From assembly GCA_913061265.1 (NCBI GenBank), contig CAJXVS010000006.1, positions 124,001-188,000 on the forward strand: DNA of 64,000 bases, in the 5' to 3' direction. Within the stretch, counting starts at the first letter, position 1, and every line of letters starts with the position of its first letter. The position numbers and the translations under genes are program-made. Of the stretch, positions 7,502-15,053 are shown piece after piece. This stretch comes from an uncultured Halobacteriovorax sp. GTDB taxonomy: Bacteria; Bdellovibrionota; Bacteriovoracia; Bacteriovoracales; Bacteriovoracaceae. Under the pieces are notes generated by a model, which was given only the letters and a program-made list of their open reading frames with translations, ran no database searches and was not told the DNA's origin.

Positions 7502-7874
7502 TTTAATTAAAATCATATTTTTAGTCTTATTTTCTACTTCTCTTTATGCAAGTAGTTCTCTTGATAAATTAAAATCTATTAAGAGCGTAACTTCCAAAAA
7601 CAAAGAGCAAGTCTTTAGAGTCATTAATACTGCTGGGGAATCTCTTAATAAGAAGTTTGATAAAGATGTCTTAAAAGAGTTAGGACGAGTTTTTCCATTA
7701 CTACACAAAGTGGATTCAAACTATTATATCTTAGAAAGTTTTACAAAGGTCTTGAAGACTGATTCTAAACGCTTTGAAAAAGAAATGAAAAAGCACTTAC
7801 CCAAAAAAGATTTCGAGATATTAAAAGATAATATTCAAATGCTTTTGAATGAAATCAAAAATGGAAATGGATAA
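7494..7874 (+). CDS. Hypothetical secreted protein
   Basis: Start placed at ATG 7494 (MNNLIKIIFLVLF), which gives a clean signal peptide; an ATG four codons earlier would add charged residues before it. The mature part of about 105 residues is lysine-rich, helical and without cysteines. It overlaps the end of the CHAP-like gene by eight bases (ATGAATAA). It may be a partner or immunity-type protein for the upstream enzyme; that is only suggested by coupling. Confidence 0.65.
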   Translation: MNNLIKIIFLVLFSTSLYASSSLDKLKSIKSVTSKNKEQVFRVINTAGESLNKKFDKDVLKELGRVFPLLHKVDSNYYILESFTKVLKTDSKRFEKEMKKHLPKKDFEILKDNIQMLLNEIKNGNG

Positions 7875-7875
7875 T

Positions 7876-8301
7876 TTAAATTTTTGAAGGGGGCCTATCC
7901 CCTTTAAAGCTTATTTTTTTATCCATACCTATGACGATCGTTCTAGGTAGCGTATCAATCCCATAAGATTTAGCAACTGTTTTAGTCTTATCCATTAAGA
8001 TTTTATAATTAAACTTATAACGCCTTAAAAACTTCTTAACAAACTTCTCACTCTCACCGCTATTAATTCCAATAAAGAGGGCCTTGGGGTATTTTTTCTT
8101 AAGAGCGTGGAGCTCAGGCAGCTCAGTTATGCACGAGGTGCACCAGCTGGCCCAAAAGTTTAAGACAATGGTCTTTTTTCCGAGGTGATCTTTTAACTTA
8201 AACTCTTTTTTATCTTTATAAGTGGTTAAGTTAAAGTCTTTAACCTCTGAAGAGAAAGCTGAGAGAGAGAAAAGTAAGTATAGTCCAAGTAGTTTTTTCA
8301 T
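7876..8301 (-). CDS. TlpA/ResA-like thioredoxin-fold protein
   Basis: 141 residues: signal peptide (about 1-17), then NFWASWCTSCITELPELHAL with a redox CxxC, and the cis-proline region LPRTIVIG. This is the AhpC-TSA/redoxin thioredoxin fold exported to the periplasm. It is the last gene of the DUF4266-DUF3570-ApbE operon, overlapping the ApbE gene by four bases. It probably keeps a cysteine pair in that system reduced or oxidised. The C-terminus is somewhat short compared with ResA. Confidence 0.9.
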   Translation of the reverse strand: MKKLLGLYLLFSLSAFSSEVKDFNLTTYKDKKEFKLKDHLGKKTIVLNFWASWCTSCITELPELHALKKKYPKALFIGINSGESEKFVKKFLRRYKFNYKILMDKTKTVAKSYGIDTLPRTIVIGMDKKISFKGDRPPSKI

Positions 8302-9248
8302 ATGCTTTGCTCCAATATTTGATGGGACTTCTTACTTCTAAGAACATCCCCATTTTCATTAATGATAAATCCATTTAATTCATTCTTGTTCATAAATTCA
8401 AGGCCCCTCTCTTGCCCCATGATCATAATGGAGGTCGCCGTGGTGTCTGCTCTTTCAGCTGTTTCAGAAAAGATTGAAACTGAAACTAAGTCCCTTGAAG
8501 AGCTTCCTGTCTTAGGGTCTAGGATATGATGATAGGCCTTGCCTAGCTTATGAATAAAGTTATTATAATTTCCTGAAGTGGCAAGGGCGCCATTATGAAT
8601 CTTAAAATAGGCGCAGGACTTTGTGGGATCTTCAGAAAAAGGGTTCCTCACCCCGACTTGCCAGGCCCTTGGGGCGTCAGCTCTTGAATCAACTCTAATG
8701 TCGCCAGAGCCGTTAAAGTAAAAATTACTTAATCCCCGCATCTTTAAAAGTTCGAAGCCTCTATCAACGGCGTAACCCTTTCCGATTCCACCGAGGCCTA
8801 TCCTCATCTTTCTATGAGGTAAGAAGACTGTACTCTTAGTATGATCTAATTCGATACTCTTATAATCAATATAAGAAGCGGCCTCTTTCATCTCACTTTC
8901 ATTAGGAGTGGTAGAAGCTCTTTTATGCTCCCTCCAAAGATGCCCAACGCTAGCAAAGGAGATATCAAAGGCGCCGTTTGTTTCATCTGATAATTTAAGA
9001 GACCTCTCAATGATCTGAAAGACTTCTTCGTCAACTTCAACGGGGGCAATCCCAGCTTTCATATTGATCTGATTAAAAGGTGAAGGTCTAAAGTCAGTCA
9101 GAAGATCTTCTACTCGCGCCACTTCATTAAAAGCAAGTCTTGCAATCTCTTTAATCTCTTCATGACCATGCACAGAGCCGGGATAGATCTTAAATTGAAA
9201 CTCTCCTCCCATATGCTTTGAATTGATTTCGATTATTTGCTTATCCAT
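8298..9248 (-). CDS. apbE: FAD:protein FMN transferase (ApbE family)
   Basis: 316 residues. ApbE attaches FMN covalently to Ser/Thr residues of target proteins. Visible family motifs are GAFDISFASVGHLW, GLGGIGKGYAVDRGFELL and the metal-binding region SETAERADTTATSIMIMG. Unlike many members it has no obvious signal peptide or lipobox at the N-terminus, so it may act in the cytoplasm or be exported in another way. It overlaps the DUF3570 gene by one base and the thioredoxin gene by four. No classical flavinylation target is seen in the operon. Confidence 0.93.
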   Translation of the reverse strand: MDKQIIEINSKHMGGEFQFKIYPGSVHGHEEIKEIARLAFNEVARVEDLLTDFRPSPFNQINMKAGIAPVEVDEEVFQIIERSLKLSDETNGAFDISFASVGHLWREHKRASTTPNESEMKEAASYIDYKSIELDHTKSTVFLPHRKMRIGLGGIGKGYAVDRGFELLKMRGLSNFYFNGSGDIRVDSRADAPRAWQVGVRNPFSEDPTKSCAYFKIHNGALATSGNYNNFIHKLGKAYHHILDPKTGSSSRDLVSVSIFSETAERADTTATSIMIMGQERGLEFMNKNELNGFIINENGDVLRSKKSHQILEQSI

Positions 9249-10402
9249 TAGAATTCAGTACCGACCCCTAATTGAACAATTAAATAATTGAGATCATGAC
9301 TTCTTTTATAATAATAAAGCCCCGAAGTAAGAGTGAAATCAAGGAGCTCAACCTTACTTATCTTTTTATCACCGATGATCTGTTCATAATGAATCCCAAG
9401 TCTATGTGAATCAAATGAAGAAAGATCTGAATCCGCCGTCATCAAGGTCTTTGAAGTAGGCAGCTCTTTATAATAATACTTTGTCTGATCTTGAGAGTAA
9501 TACCTATAGCTAGGAACCACAAAGGCATTGCCTTCTAGGAAGGTCATCCGAAGACCTGCTTCTGCCGTATGGGCCTTGACATCCCAGTCATCCATATAAT
9601 AGCGGTAGTTAAAATGCACGGCCATCTCATCGCTAAAGCCATGAACATACTTTGTACTCAAAGCGTGACGGTCCCGCCCATTAGGCAGGCGCTCTTCAAC
9701 TCTTGAAAAAGCATTGCCATAGGGATTGTCTAGAACCTTAACCGAGTTTGAAATATTATTTAGCTTTCCGTTCATAGTGATAAACGTATAACCAAAAGAG
9801 ATGATATCTCTTACGCTCAATAATTGAGAAGCCGAGATGTCCATGGCCGAGATGACTCTTCCTTTAAATTCACTAGTCTTATTTGTTTGAAGATCAAAGT
9901 CTTTGGCCTGATCGAGATAAAGCTGAGGAGTTAAACTCACAACAAAGTTCTCATCCTTGAAACGCCCTTCCCAAGTGCCGCTAAAATTTAAAGATTTATA
10001 ATCATACTCTGAAGAAACACCAATATTGGCGCCATAGGCCCAGGTCTTCTTATCTTTTGCTATTCCGATCTTTCCGCCAATTCTTCCTTGGCGTCCAATC
10101 CCCTCGCCACTAGCCCCTGTGTTTCCATCAAGCTTTGTATCTGAAGCTGCTGTCCAAGTATCAAAGGCGAGGTGAACTTTTACATCAGTATTTTCATCGA
10201 TCTTATAATCAACAAAGAGCATAGGCTCTAGAACACTAACGTCTTCCTTGTTTGAATTATCAAAGACCTGATGACCTTCGGTTCCATCTTGAAAATAAGC
10301 ATTGATAAAGAACTTGGCCTTAGAGTTTATTGAAGCTAAGACATTTTGAATGCCGAGTAGCAGAAAGATTATTCCTATCCAAAGCTTTCTAGTTACAACC
10401 AC
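9248..10402 (-). CDS. DUF3570 family outer-membrane beta-barrel-like protein
   Basis: 384 residues with a signal peptide, alternating amphipathic strands throughout and a terminal aromatic residue (GVGTEF), as in outer-membrane barrels. The N-terminal FINAYFQDGT...VSVLEPMLFVDYKID pattern and the neighbourhood (DUF4266 lipoprotein, ApbE, thioredoxin) match the DUF3570 family. The function of the family is unknown. The GTG start at 10402 lies within the last codons of the DUF4266 gene. Confidence 0.78.
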   Translation of the reverse strand: MVVTRKLWIGIIFLLLGIQNVLASINSKAKFFINAYFQDGTEGHQVFDNSNKEDVSVLEPMLFVDYKIDENTDVKVHLAFDTWTAASDTKLDGNTGASGEGIGRQGRIGGKIGIAKDKKTWAYGANIGVSSEYDYKSLNFSGTWEGRFKDENFVVSLTPQLYLDQAKDFDLQTNKTSEFKGRVISAMDISASQLLSVRDIISFGYTFITMNGKLNNISNSVKVLDNPYGNAFSRVEERLPNGRDRHALSTKYVHGFSDEMAVHFNYRYYMDDWDVKAHTAEAGLRMTFLEGNAFVVPSYRYYSQDQTKYYYKELPTSKTLMTADSDLSSFDSHRLGIHYEQIIGDKKISKVELLDFTLTSGLYYYKRSHDLNYLIVQLGVGTEF

Positions 10403-10595
10403 AGCCGCCCCCTACTGAAGCAGATCCGCCCGCGGCCCCTTCACGATAAGAATTCACTTCTTCTAAAAAGACTGACTCCTCTGGGGTGGGGTTTAATTGC
10501 ATTAGTCTTGAGGAGATAAGCCCTCTATCGATCTGTTTTACGTTGGCGCAGCTAGTTCCTAAGAATAAGAGGCCTAGCAATATGGCGGTCTTCAT
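10389..10595 (-). CDS. DUF4266 family small lipoprotein with C-terminal GGGCGCN
   Basis: I set the start at ATG 10595, which has GGAGCAGG upstream and gives the lipobox LGTSC directly; a longer frame exists. The product is 68 residues: lipid-modified Cys, then QIDRGLISSRLMQLNPTPEES, and a Gly-rich tail ending GGGCGCN. The tail with its C-x-C is typical of DUF4266. It is the first gene of the four-gene operon and is probably the small substrate or adaptor of the system. Function unknown. Confidence 0.82.
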   Translation of the reverse strand: MKTAILLGLLFLGTSCANVKQIDRGLISSRLMQLNPTPEESVFLEEVNSYREGAAGGSASVGGGCGCN

Positions 10596-10641
10596 AACCT
10601 GCTCCTTAATAATTCCATTCACTTACCTCTAAGTATGTAAT

Positions 10642-10647
10642 TATTCT
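10642..10647 (+). promoter_or_regulatory. -10-like TATTCT six bases before ATG 10654
   Basis: TATTCT, six bases, then ATG of the RRM protein, with no Shine-Dalgarno site. Same layout as the other leaderless candidates. If transcription starts a little later, ATG 10690 could be used instead. Confidence 0.35.
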
Positions 10648-10653
10648 ATCCGG

Positions 10654-11103
10654 ATGCCAAGATGGTTTTTCCCTGATATAAGACAGCTTATGGAAAAGAA
10701 AATAAACACAGGCATTCACTCAGTATACGTTGGTAACCTAAGCTATAACCGCGATGAAAACGGTATCTTAGGGCTCTTTAAACAATACGGGTTTATCAAA
10801 GAGATTAAATTAATGCGCGAAGGCAAAGAAGATAAAAGTAAAGGTGTCGCCTTTGTTGATATGGTCAATATTAGAGATGCCCAAAGGGCCATTGACGCTC
10901 TTAACGGAACTCAAGTTGATGGGAGAACTTTAAAAGTCTCCATGGCCTCAACTCAAGGCTTTGTTCCAAAAGATAAACTTGAAGAACAAGAAGATAAGCC
11001 TTTTCAATTAAGCCGTAAGAAAGAACTAGGGCTTATGAAAAAAGAGCGCCGAATAAGTGCTACAAAAGGACTGAAAGCTCTTTTTGATTCACAGAAGAAA
11101 TAA
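10654..11103 (+). CDS. RRM-type RNA-binding protein
   Basis: 149 residues with one RNA recognition motif: SVYVGNLSYNRDENGILGLFKQYG (RNP2 region) and KSKGVAFVDMVN (RNP1, with aromatic residues at binding positions). A basic, lysine-rich tail of about 50 residues follows. Bacterial single-RRM proteins of this kind bind RNA and are often cold-induced. The start may be 10654, supported by a -10-like TATTCT six bases upstream, or ATG 10690, which is closer to the domain; neither has a ribosome site. Confidence 0.88.
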   Translation: MPRWFFPDIRQLMEKKINTGIHSVYVGNLSYNRDENGILGLFKQYGFIKEIKLMREGKEDKSKGVAFVDMVNIRDAQRAIDALNGTQVDGRTLKVSMASTQGFVPKDKLEEQEDKPFQLSRKKELGLMKKERRISATKGLKALFDSQKK

Positions 11104-11109
11104 TTCCTT

Positions 11110-11115
11110 TAAGAT
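11110..11115 (+). promoter_or_regulatory. -10-like TAAGAT six bases before ATG 11122
   Basis: TAAGAT, six bases, ATG. No Shine-Dalgarno site lies between the RRM stop and this start, consistent with a leaderless transcript. Confidence 0.4.
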
Positions 11116-11121
11116 AAGATC

Positions 11122-11802
11122 ATGAAATTAATAATGACCGGTGGCGGGGACTCTCGCCACTTTAGTGAAATTGATAAGAAGTTTATTAAGCTCTTATCAA
11201 AGTCTCCTACTCTTCTTTTTATTCCTCTCGCTGGAAGTAAACGTTCTTGGAAGAACTCTCTCGCCCGTATCAAAGAGACCTTTTCTACTATTCATTTTGA
11301 TAATATCGAAAGCTGCTCGAACCTGCATGATCTGACTTGGGAATACCTTAAAGGCTTTGACGCTATCTACATCGATGGTGGGAATACCTTTCAGTTAATA
11401 GACTTTATCAGAGACACCCATGCCTTTGAGCTGCTTCACCGTTTTATTCATAAAGGCGGCGTGATCAACGGCGATAGTGCTGGGGCCATCGTTCTTGGCA
11501 GCCATATTGAGACCGCCCACTTTGGCCTTCACGGCGATCAAAACAAGGCAGGGGTCATAAGCTATCAGGGCCTTAACCTTCTTGGAAACTGGGCCATTCA
11601 TTGTCATTATAAGAAATCAGAAAATAAAGAGATCAAGAAGTTTGTGAAGGACTTTGGCTTTCCTGTCTTGGCCCTTCATGATGAGTCTTCAGTCTATATT
11701 AAAAACCGCCGCCTTAAAGTTATTGGAAAGAAATCAGTAACTGTTTTTACGGAAAAAGAGGTTCGGGTTATTAAAAATGAAGAGAGCTTTCTCTTAAGCT
11801 AA
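11122..11802 (+). CDS. Peptidase S51 / type 1 glutamine amidotransferase-like protein
   Basis: 226 residues. The N-terminal MTGGGDSRHF, LLFIPLAGS, YIDGGNTFQL and GVINGDSAGAIVLG match peptidase family S51 (dipeptidase E, cyanophycinase) with the nucleophile Ser in GDSAGA. GNWAIHCHYKKSENK may supply the His. No signal peptide, so a cytoplasmic peptidase acting on small peptides is likely. The gene is monocistronic and ends at a hairpin between convergent genes. Confidence 0.88.
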   Translation: MKLIMTGGGDSRHFSEIDKKFIKLLSKSPTLLFIPLAGSKRSWKNSLARIKETFSTIHFDNIESCSNLHDLTWEYLKGFDAIYIDGGNTFQLIDFIRDTHAFELLHRFIHKGGVINGDSAGAIVLGSHIETAHFGLHGDQNKAGVISYQGLNLLGNWAIHCHYKKSENKEIKKFVKDFGFPVLALHDESSVYIKNRRLKVIGKKSVTVFTEKEVRVIKNEESFLLS

Positions 11803-11807
11803 TACAG

Positions 11808-11836
11808 AAGGTGCCCTGCCAATTGCGAGGCACCTT
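11808..11836. terminator. Hairpin between convergent genes
   Basis: AAGGTGCC (11808-11815) pairs with GGCACCTT (11829-11836). No U-tract on either side, so termination by it alone is uncertain, but its position between converging genes fits. Confidence 0.45.
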
Positions 11837-11850
11837 AGTCTACGTTATTC

Positions 11851-12201
11851 TTAAAGATTATTGACATTGATAACAGCTGAGACATCAGTTGCCTTACAAG
11901 CTGATAGAAGGGCCATGTTTATACCAAGGTTTGTATAAGTATAAGCGAGGTCAATCCCCTTTCCATTTACTTTAACTTCAAAATAATTCTCATAACCAGT
12001 ATGAGCATATCCTAGAGAAGTAATTTCTTTTTTAACAGGAGTTATCTCTCCGCATGGCTCGCATAACTCAATGATTGAGTTTGATAGAGCTAGTTTAGAG
12101 ACGGCAACTTGGGCTTGCTTCTTAGTGATATAAGCACATTGATCAGCAAAGGCCGTCGTTGATACTAAAAGTGCAATTGAAAGTAAGATGAGGTTCTTCA
12201 T
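11851..12201 (-). CDS. Hypothetical secreted protein
   Basis: 116 residues with a signal peptide ending FADQ and four cysteines, two of them close together (CEPCGE). AAGGA precedes the ATG. Mature size about 96 residues, probably periplasmic or secreted and disulfide-bonded. I recognise no family. The neighbour upstream is another small secreted protein 19 bases away. Confidence 0.7.
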   Translation of the reverse strand: MKNLILLSIALLVSTTAFADQCAYITKKQAQVAVSKLALSNSIIELCEPCGEITPVKKEITSLGYAHTGYENYFEVKVNGKGIDLAYTYTNLGINMALLSACKATDVSAVINVNNL

Positions 12202-12220
12202 ATTTATTCCTTTATGTTAG

Positions 12221-12640
12221 TTAGTTTCTAATATTTGAGCATTCTTTAATGATTCTCTTAACAACAAAGTCTGACCCGTAATCATCACTCAATCTATAAG
12301 AGGCAACTACTCTTTCAGATCCAAATACTGGGTGGTATCCATCAGAGTCCATGTCCTCAATGACTTCACAACTAAGGACTTCGATATCATCGTGAGCGCC
12401 CCCAACATAGCGGTTGCTAATGACTCCGGCATCAAGTCTTAGTTGATGACATACCTTTGAGATTGACCCCATATAACAGAAGTTCTTCTCATGTTTTTTA
12501 TCTGTAATGGCGTAGTCAAAGCTTGAGTCAGAAAAGCCAATGGTCACTTCACCTTTAACTGTCGAAGTAATTATTTGAGTGTTCGTTGCAAAGGCTGCTG
12601 ACGAAAGAAATAGGGCAAAGATTATAAGTGACGTTTTCAT
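12221..12640 (-). CDS. Hypothetical secreted protein
   Basis: 139 residues with a signal peptide (about 1-18), GGAG before the ATG, four cysteines and a mixed strand-rich mature part. No family recognised. It lies in the same direction as the next small secreted protein and may be co-transcribed with it. Confidence 0.7.
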   Translation of the reverse strand: MKTSLIIFALFLSSAAFATNTQIITSTVKGEVTIGFSDSSFDYAITDKKHEKNFCYMGSISKVCHQLRLDAGVISNRYVGGAHDDIEVLSCEVIEDMDSDGYHPVFGSERVVASYRLSDDYGSDFVVKRIIKECSNIRN

Positions 12641-12754
12641 AGGGCTCCAAGTGTGTTTTTGCTCACCCTACTCCCTTCAATACCCTATGAAAATTTGAAC
12701 TCTTTTGCCCTGTAATATTTGCAGAGTAAGAAGAAGGCCTGTCCTTCCTTACCC

Positions 12755-13918
12755 TTATTTAGCTATTAAATACTCATTTACTAGGCTTATAACGGCTTCT
12801 CTAACTGCTCTGCTTGCATCAGCCCCTCCAATATTACTCACAACAGCGACTGCGTAGTTCTCTTTAGGTGAGATCCACATCTCGCCATAGTTCATCGTAT
12901 TACTACCATTATGAAAAATAAGCCTGTCACCCTTCGCCCATTTAGGTTTCATCTCTATCCACCCGAGGCCAAAGACTTGGTCTTTAAGGGGGCTGTGTAG
13001 TTTCTTAAAAGAAGAGGTCTTTAAATAATCTGAATTGCCTTGCGATCCCTTTAAGTGCTCTTGAATATATCTTCCCCAGTCTACTATAGAGCAGTGGACT
13101 TTACCCGCAGGAGCAATAGCATCAGGATTATCGGCGTAAGGACCAGGGTTAACACTAACCACTTTTCCATTTTGAGAAACATGACCTCGTGGTTGATTAT
13201 AACGGCCAGGCTCTCCTGCGGCACCAAAGCCACAACTTTCCATTCCTAAGTCTGTAAATAAAGACTTTTTAATAATGTCTTCATATTTTCCTTTCATTTT
13301 CTTTTCAATGGCGTGCCCTACCAAAGTAATCCCGGCATTTGAATAATTTGATTTTAAACCAATTTTGAAACTTGGTTTTTCTATAAGGACAGTTTTAGCT
13401 AAAAGGCTTCTTTGGGAAAGAGCACTTTCCGAGTCATCGCTTTGCATCTTCCAAAACTGGCTCCACATTTTTGGATAAGATTCTATAAGGTTAGAAGTAA
13501 CTCCCCCTTGATGACGCAAAAGCTGTTCAAGAGTAGAAGCCTTAAAGTCTTTATGGATCGTTAAATCACTAAAGACTAATTCTAAAGAGTCATTCCAACT
13601 GAAATGTCCTTCCTCTATCATCTTGGCCAACAGAGTTGCTGTCATCGACTTAGTATTTGAACCTAAATGAAACTTATCAAAGATAGTAACGTCTTCGTGT
13701 GCTTCAATGGCCCTTAGGCCTGAAGCACCTACATTGATGATATTTTCATTATTAACAACGATTGCTGCTATCGCTGGAAGCTTGTATTTAACTCGAATGG
13801 CTTCGAGCTTTTGAGTAAACACTGTATTATCTTTTAAGCTTTGGGGCTTTCGACTTGAGGCGCATGCAACAATAGGGATAAGAAGAATGGTGATGAGTAA
13901 GGTCGTTGTTTTTTTCAT
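12755..13918 (-). CDS. Serine hydrolase lipoprotein of the class C beta-lactamase fold
   Basis: 387 residues. Lipobox VAC at residue 19, then the nucleophile tetrad SNTK (87-90), the YSN motif in SNYSNAGITLVGHAIEKKM, and FHNGSN as the third element in place of KTG. This is the EstB/PBP4*/beta-lactamase family; members are esterases or peptidases acting on cell-wall peptides or small substrates, and resistance cannot be inferred. The start overlaps the stop of the ArsR-type regulator by four bases, so regulator and enzyme are coupled. Confidence 0.92.
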   Translation of the reverse strand: MKKTTTLLITILLIPIVACASSRKPQSLKDNTVFTQKLEAIRVKYKLPAIAAIVVNNENIINVGASGLRAIEAHEDVTIFDKFHLGSNTKSMTATLLAKMIEEGHFSWNDSLELVFSDLTIHKDFKASTLEQLLRHQGGVTSNLIESYPKMWSQFWKMQSDDSESALSQRSLLAKTVLIEKPSFKIGLKSNYSNAGITLVGHAIEKKMKGKYEDIIKKSLFTDLGMESCGFGAAGEPGRYNQPRGHVSQNGKVVSVNPGPYADNPDAIAPAGKVHCSIVDWGRYIQEHLKGSQGNSDYLKTSSFKKLHSPLKDQVFGLGWIEMKPKWAKGDRLIFHNGSNTMNYGEMWISPKENYAVAVVSNIGGADASRAVREAVISLVNEYLIAK

Positions 13919-14493
13919 TTATTTTCCTTTTTTTTAATATGAATTCTTTTAAGGGGTCCGTAATCAATATGATGAGGATAAAGGCTAAGATTGAGAGCAT
14001 AGCTTTCACCATCTAGATCTTCTAAAGCGGAGAACTCATCTATGAGTTCCTTTAATTTTTTTGAGAAGATCTGAAATGATTTTTTATTAATATTAGTTTT
14101 CTTGATAAGTCCAATCAACTCTTCAGAGTCATCGCCTTCTAACTGAGAGATATTTTTTCCTAAATCATTTTTTAGAAAGCTTAGGACCTTAGAGTTTGCC
14201 CCATGTGTTTCTTGCTCGATGATAAAAGAAGAGGCGGAGGCTATATAGTATCTTTCCACTACTCTTCCTATATCCCTCTCTTCGTGAATATTTATGATCC
14301 GTGCTTTTTCTAGCTTCTTAAAGTGATGAGTTAGATTTGCGGGGTGAACATTCATTTTTCGAGCAATATGAGTGATGGTCATAGGCTTTGCCGAAAGAAG
14401 CTCTATTATTTTACTTCGCACGGGATGTAAAAAGGCCTTCAGCTGAAGCTCTGTCTTAAGAATTTTAACTTTCTTATTTTCCATACCTATCAT
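13915..14493 (-). CDS. ArsR-family winged-helix regulator
   Basis: 192 residues. LKAFLHPVRSKIIELLSAKPMTITHIARKMNVHPANLTHHFKKL is a winged-helix domain of the ArsR/HTH_20 type, with a following wing and the YYIASA segment. The C-terminal half has no metal-binding cysteine pairs, so it is not a classical metal sensor. The start codon at 14493 sits inside a perfect palindrome, which suggests autorepression; ATG 14484 is an alternative. It is coupled to the beta-lactamase-fold lipoprotein. Confidence 0.85.
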   Translation of the reverse strand: MIGMENKKVKILKTELQLKAFLHPVRSKIIELLSAKPMTITHIARKMNVHPANLTHHFKKLEKARIINIHEERDIGRVVERYYIASASSFIIEQETHGANSKVLSFLKNDLGKNISQLEGDDSEELIGLIKKTNINKKSFQIFSKKLKELIDEFSALEDLDGESYALNLSLYPHHIDYGPLKRIHIKKKENK

Positions 14494-14511
14494 TAGAATA
14501 ATTTCTAATGA
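14490..14511. promoter_or_regulatory. Perfect palindrome over the regulator start, likely autoregulatory operator
   Basis: TCATTAGAA (14490-14498) and TTCTAATGA (14503-14511) form a perfect 9-bp inverted repeat with a 4-base spacer, covering the ArsR-type gene's start. This is the usual size for a winged-helix dimer site. Confidence 0.6.
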
Positions 14512-14586
14512 TCTGTCAATATAAGTTAAGTCCCAGAAATTATGACAAAGCTTACCAAGCTACGCTTTAAGCGGCCTTTTTCCAAA

Positions 14587-14635
14587 CATTCCATTTAAGA
14601 ATACTAAGCATGCCCAAACCATGCTTCCTGGAATG
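14587..14635. other. Nested dyad upstream of the Tat-signal protein
   Basis: AAGCATG (14606-14612) pairs with CATGCTT (14620-14626), and CATTCCA (14587-14593) with TGGAATG (14629-14635). A TATAAA -10 for the next gene lies at 14648-14653, so the dyad is upstream of the promoter and may be an operator or the terminator of something else. Confidence 0.4.
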
Positions 14636-14675
14636 GCTACATGCAGCTATAAATACTTAACGACGAGGAGTCCAT

Positions 14676-15050
14676 ATGAAAAGAAGAGAATTTTTTAACA
14701 AAGCCGCCATCTCAGGCCTGGGTCTTGGTGCCGCAGCTTTGTTGCTACCTAAAGAGGCTATTGCTGATCTTAACGAAAACTCAGAAGTAGGTGTTCTTCA
14801 TGAAATCTCAAGAAATCATGGGCATGAACTAGTTATGAATCTTAACGACCTCTTGGTTGTTTTTAGAAGGTTAAAGCTTGAGGAGAAGATCACTATCGAT
14901 ATTAAAGGTAAAAGCAGGCATGCTCACTCTATTGAGTTAACCTTTGATCAGGCCCTAAATATCTTACTTGGAGAAACGCTAGTTATCCTAAGTTCTAAAG
15001 ACGCAGGTCACTCTCATAGTGTTTCAGTTACTTTGAAGATTGAAGAGTAG
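14676..15050 (+). CDS. Small Tat-type secreted histidine-rich protein
   Basis: 124 residues. The N-terminus MKRREFFNKAAISGLGLGAAALLLP resembles a twin-arginine signal (RR followed by F) as found on cofactor-binding periplasmic proteins. The mature part has histidines in pairs: NHGHEL, RHAHS and GHSHS, suggesting metal binding. The family is not recognised. GAGGAG is well placed before the ATG. It ends three bases from the converging cyclase gene. Confidence 0.65.
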   Translation: MKRREFFNKAAISGLGLGAAALLLPKEAIADLNENSEVGVLHEISRNHGHELVMNLNDLLVVFRRLKLEEKITIDIKGKSRHAHSIELTFDQALNILLGETLVILSSKDAGHSHSVSVTLKIEE

Positions 15051-15053
15051 GCC

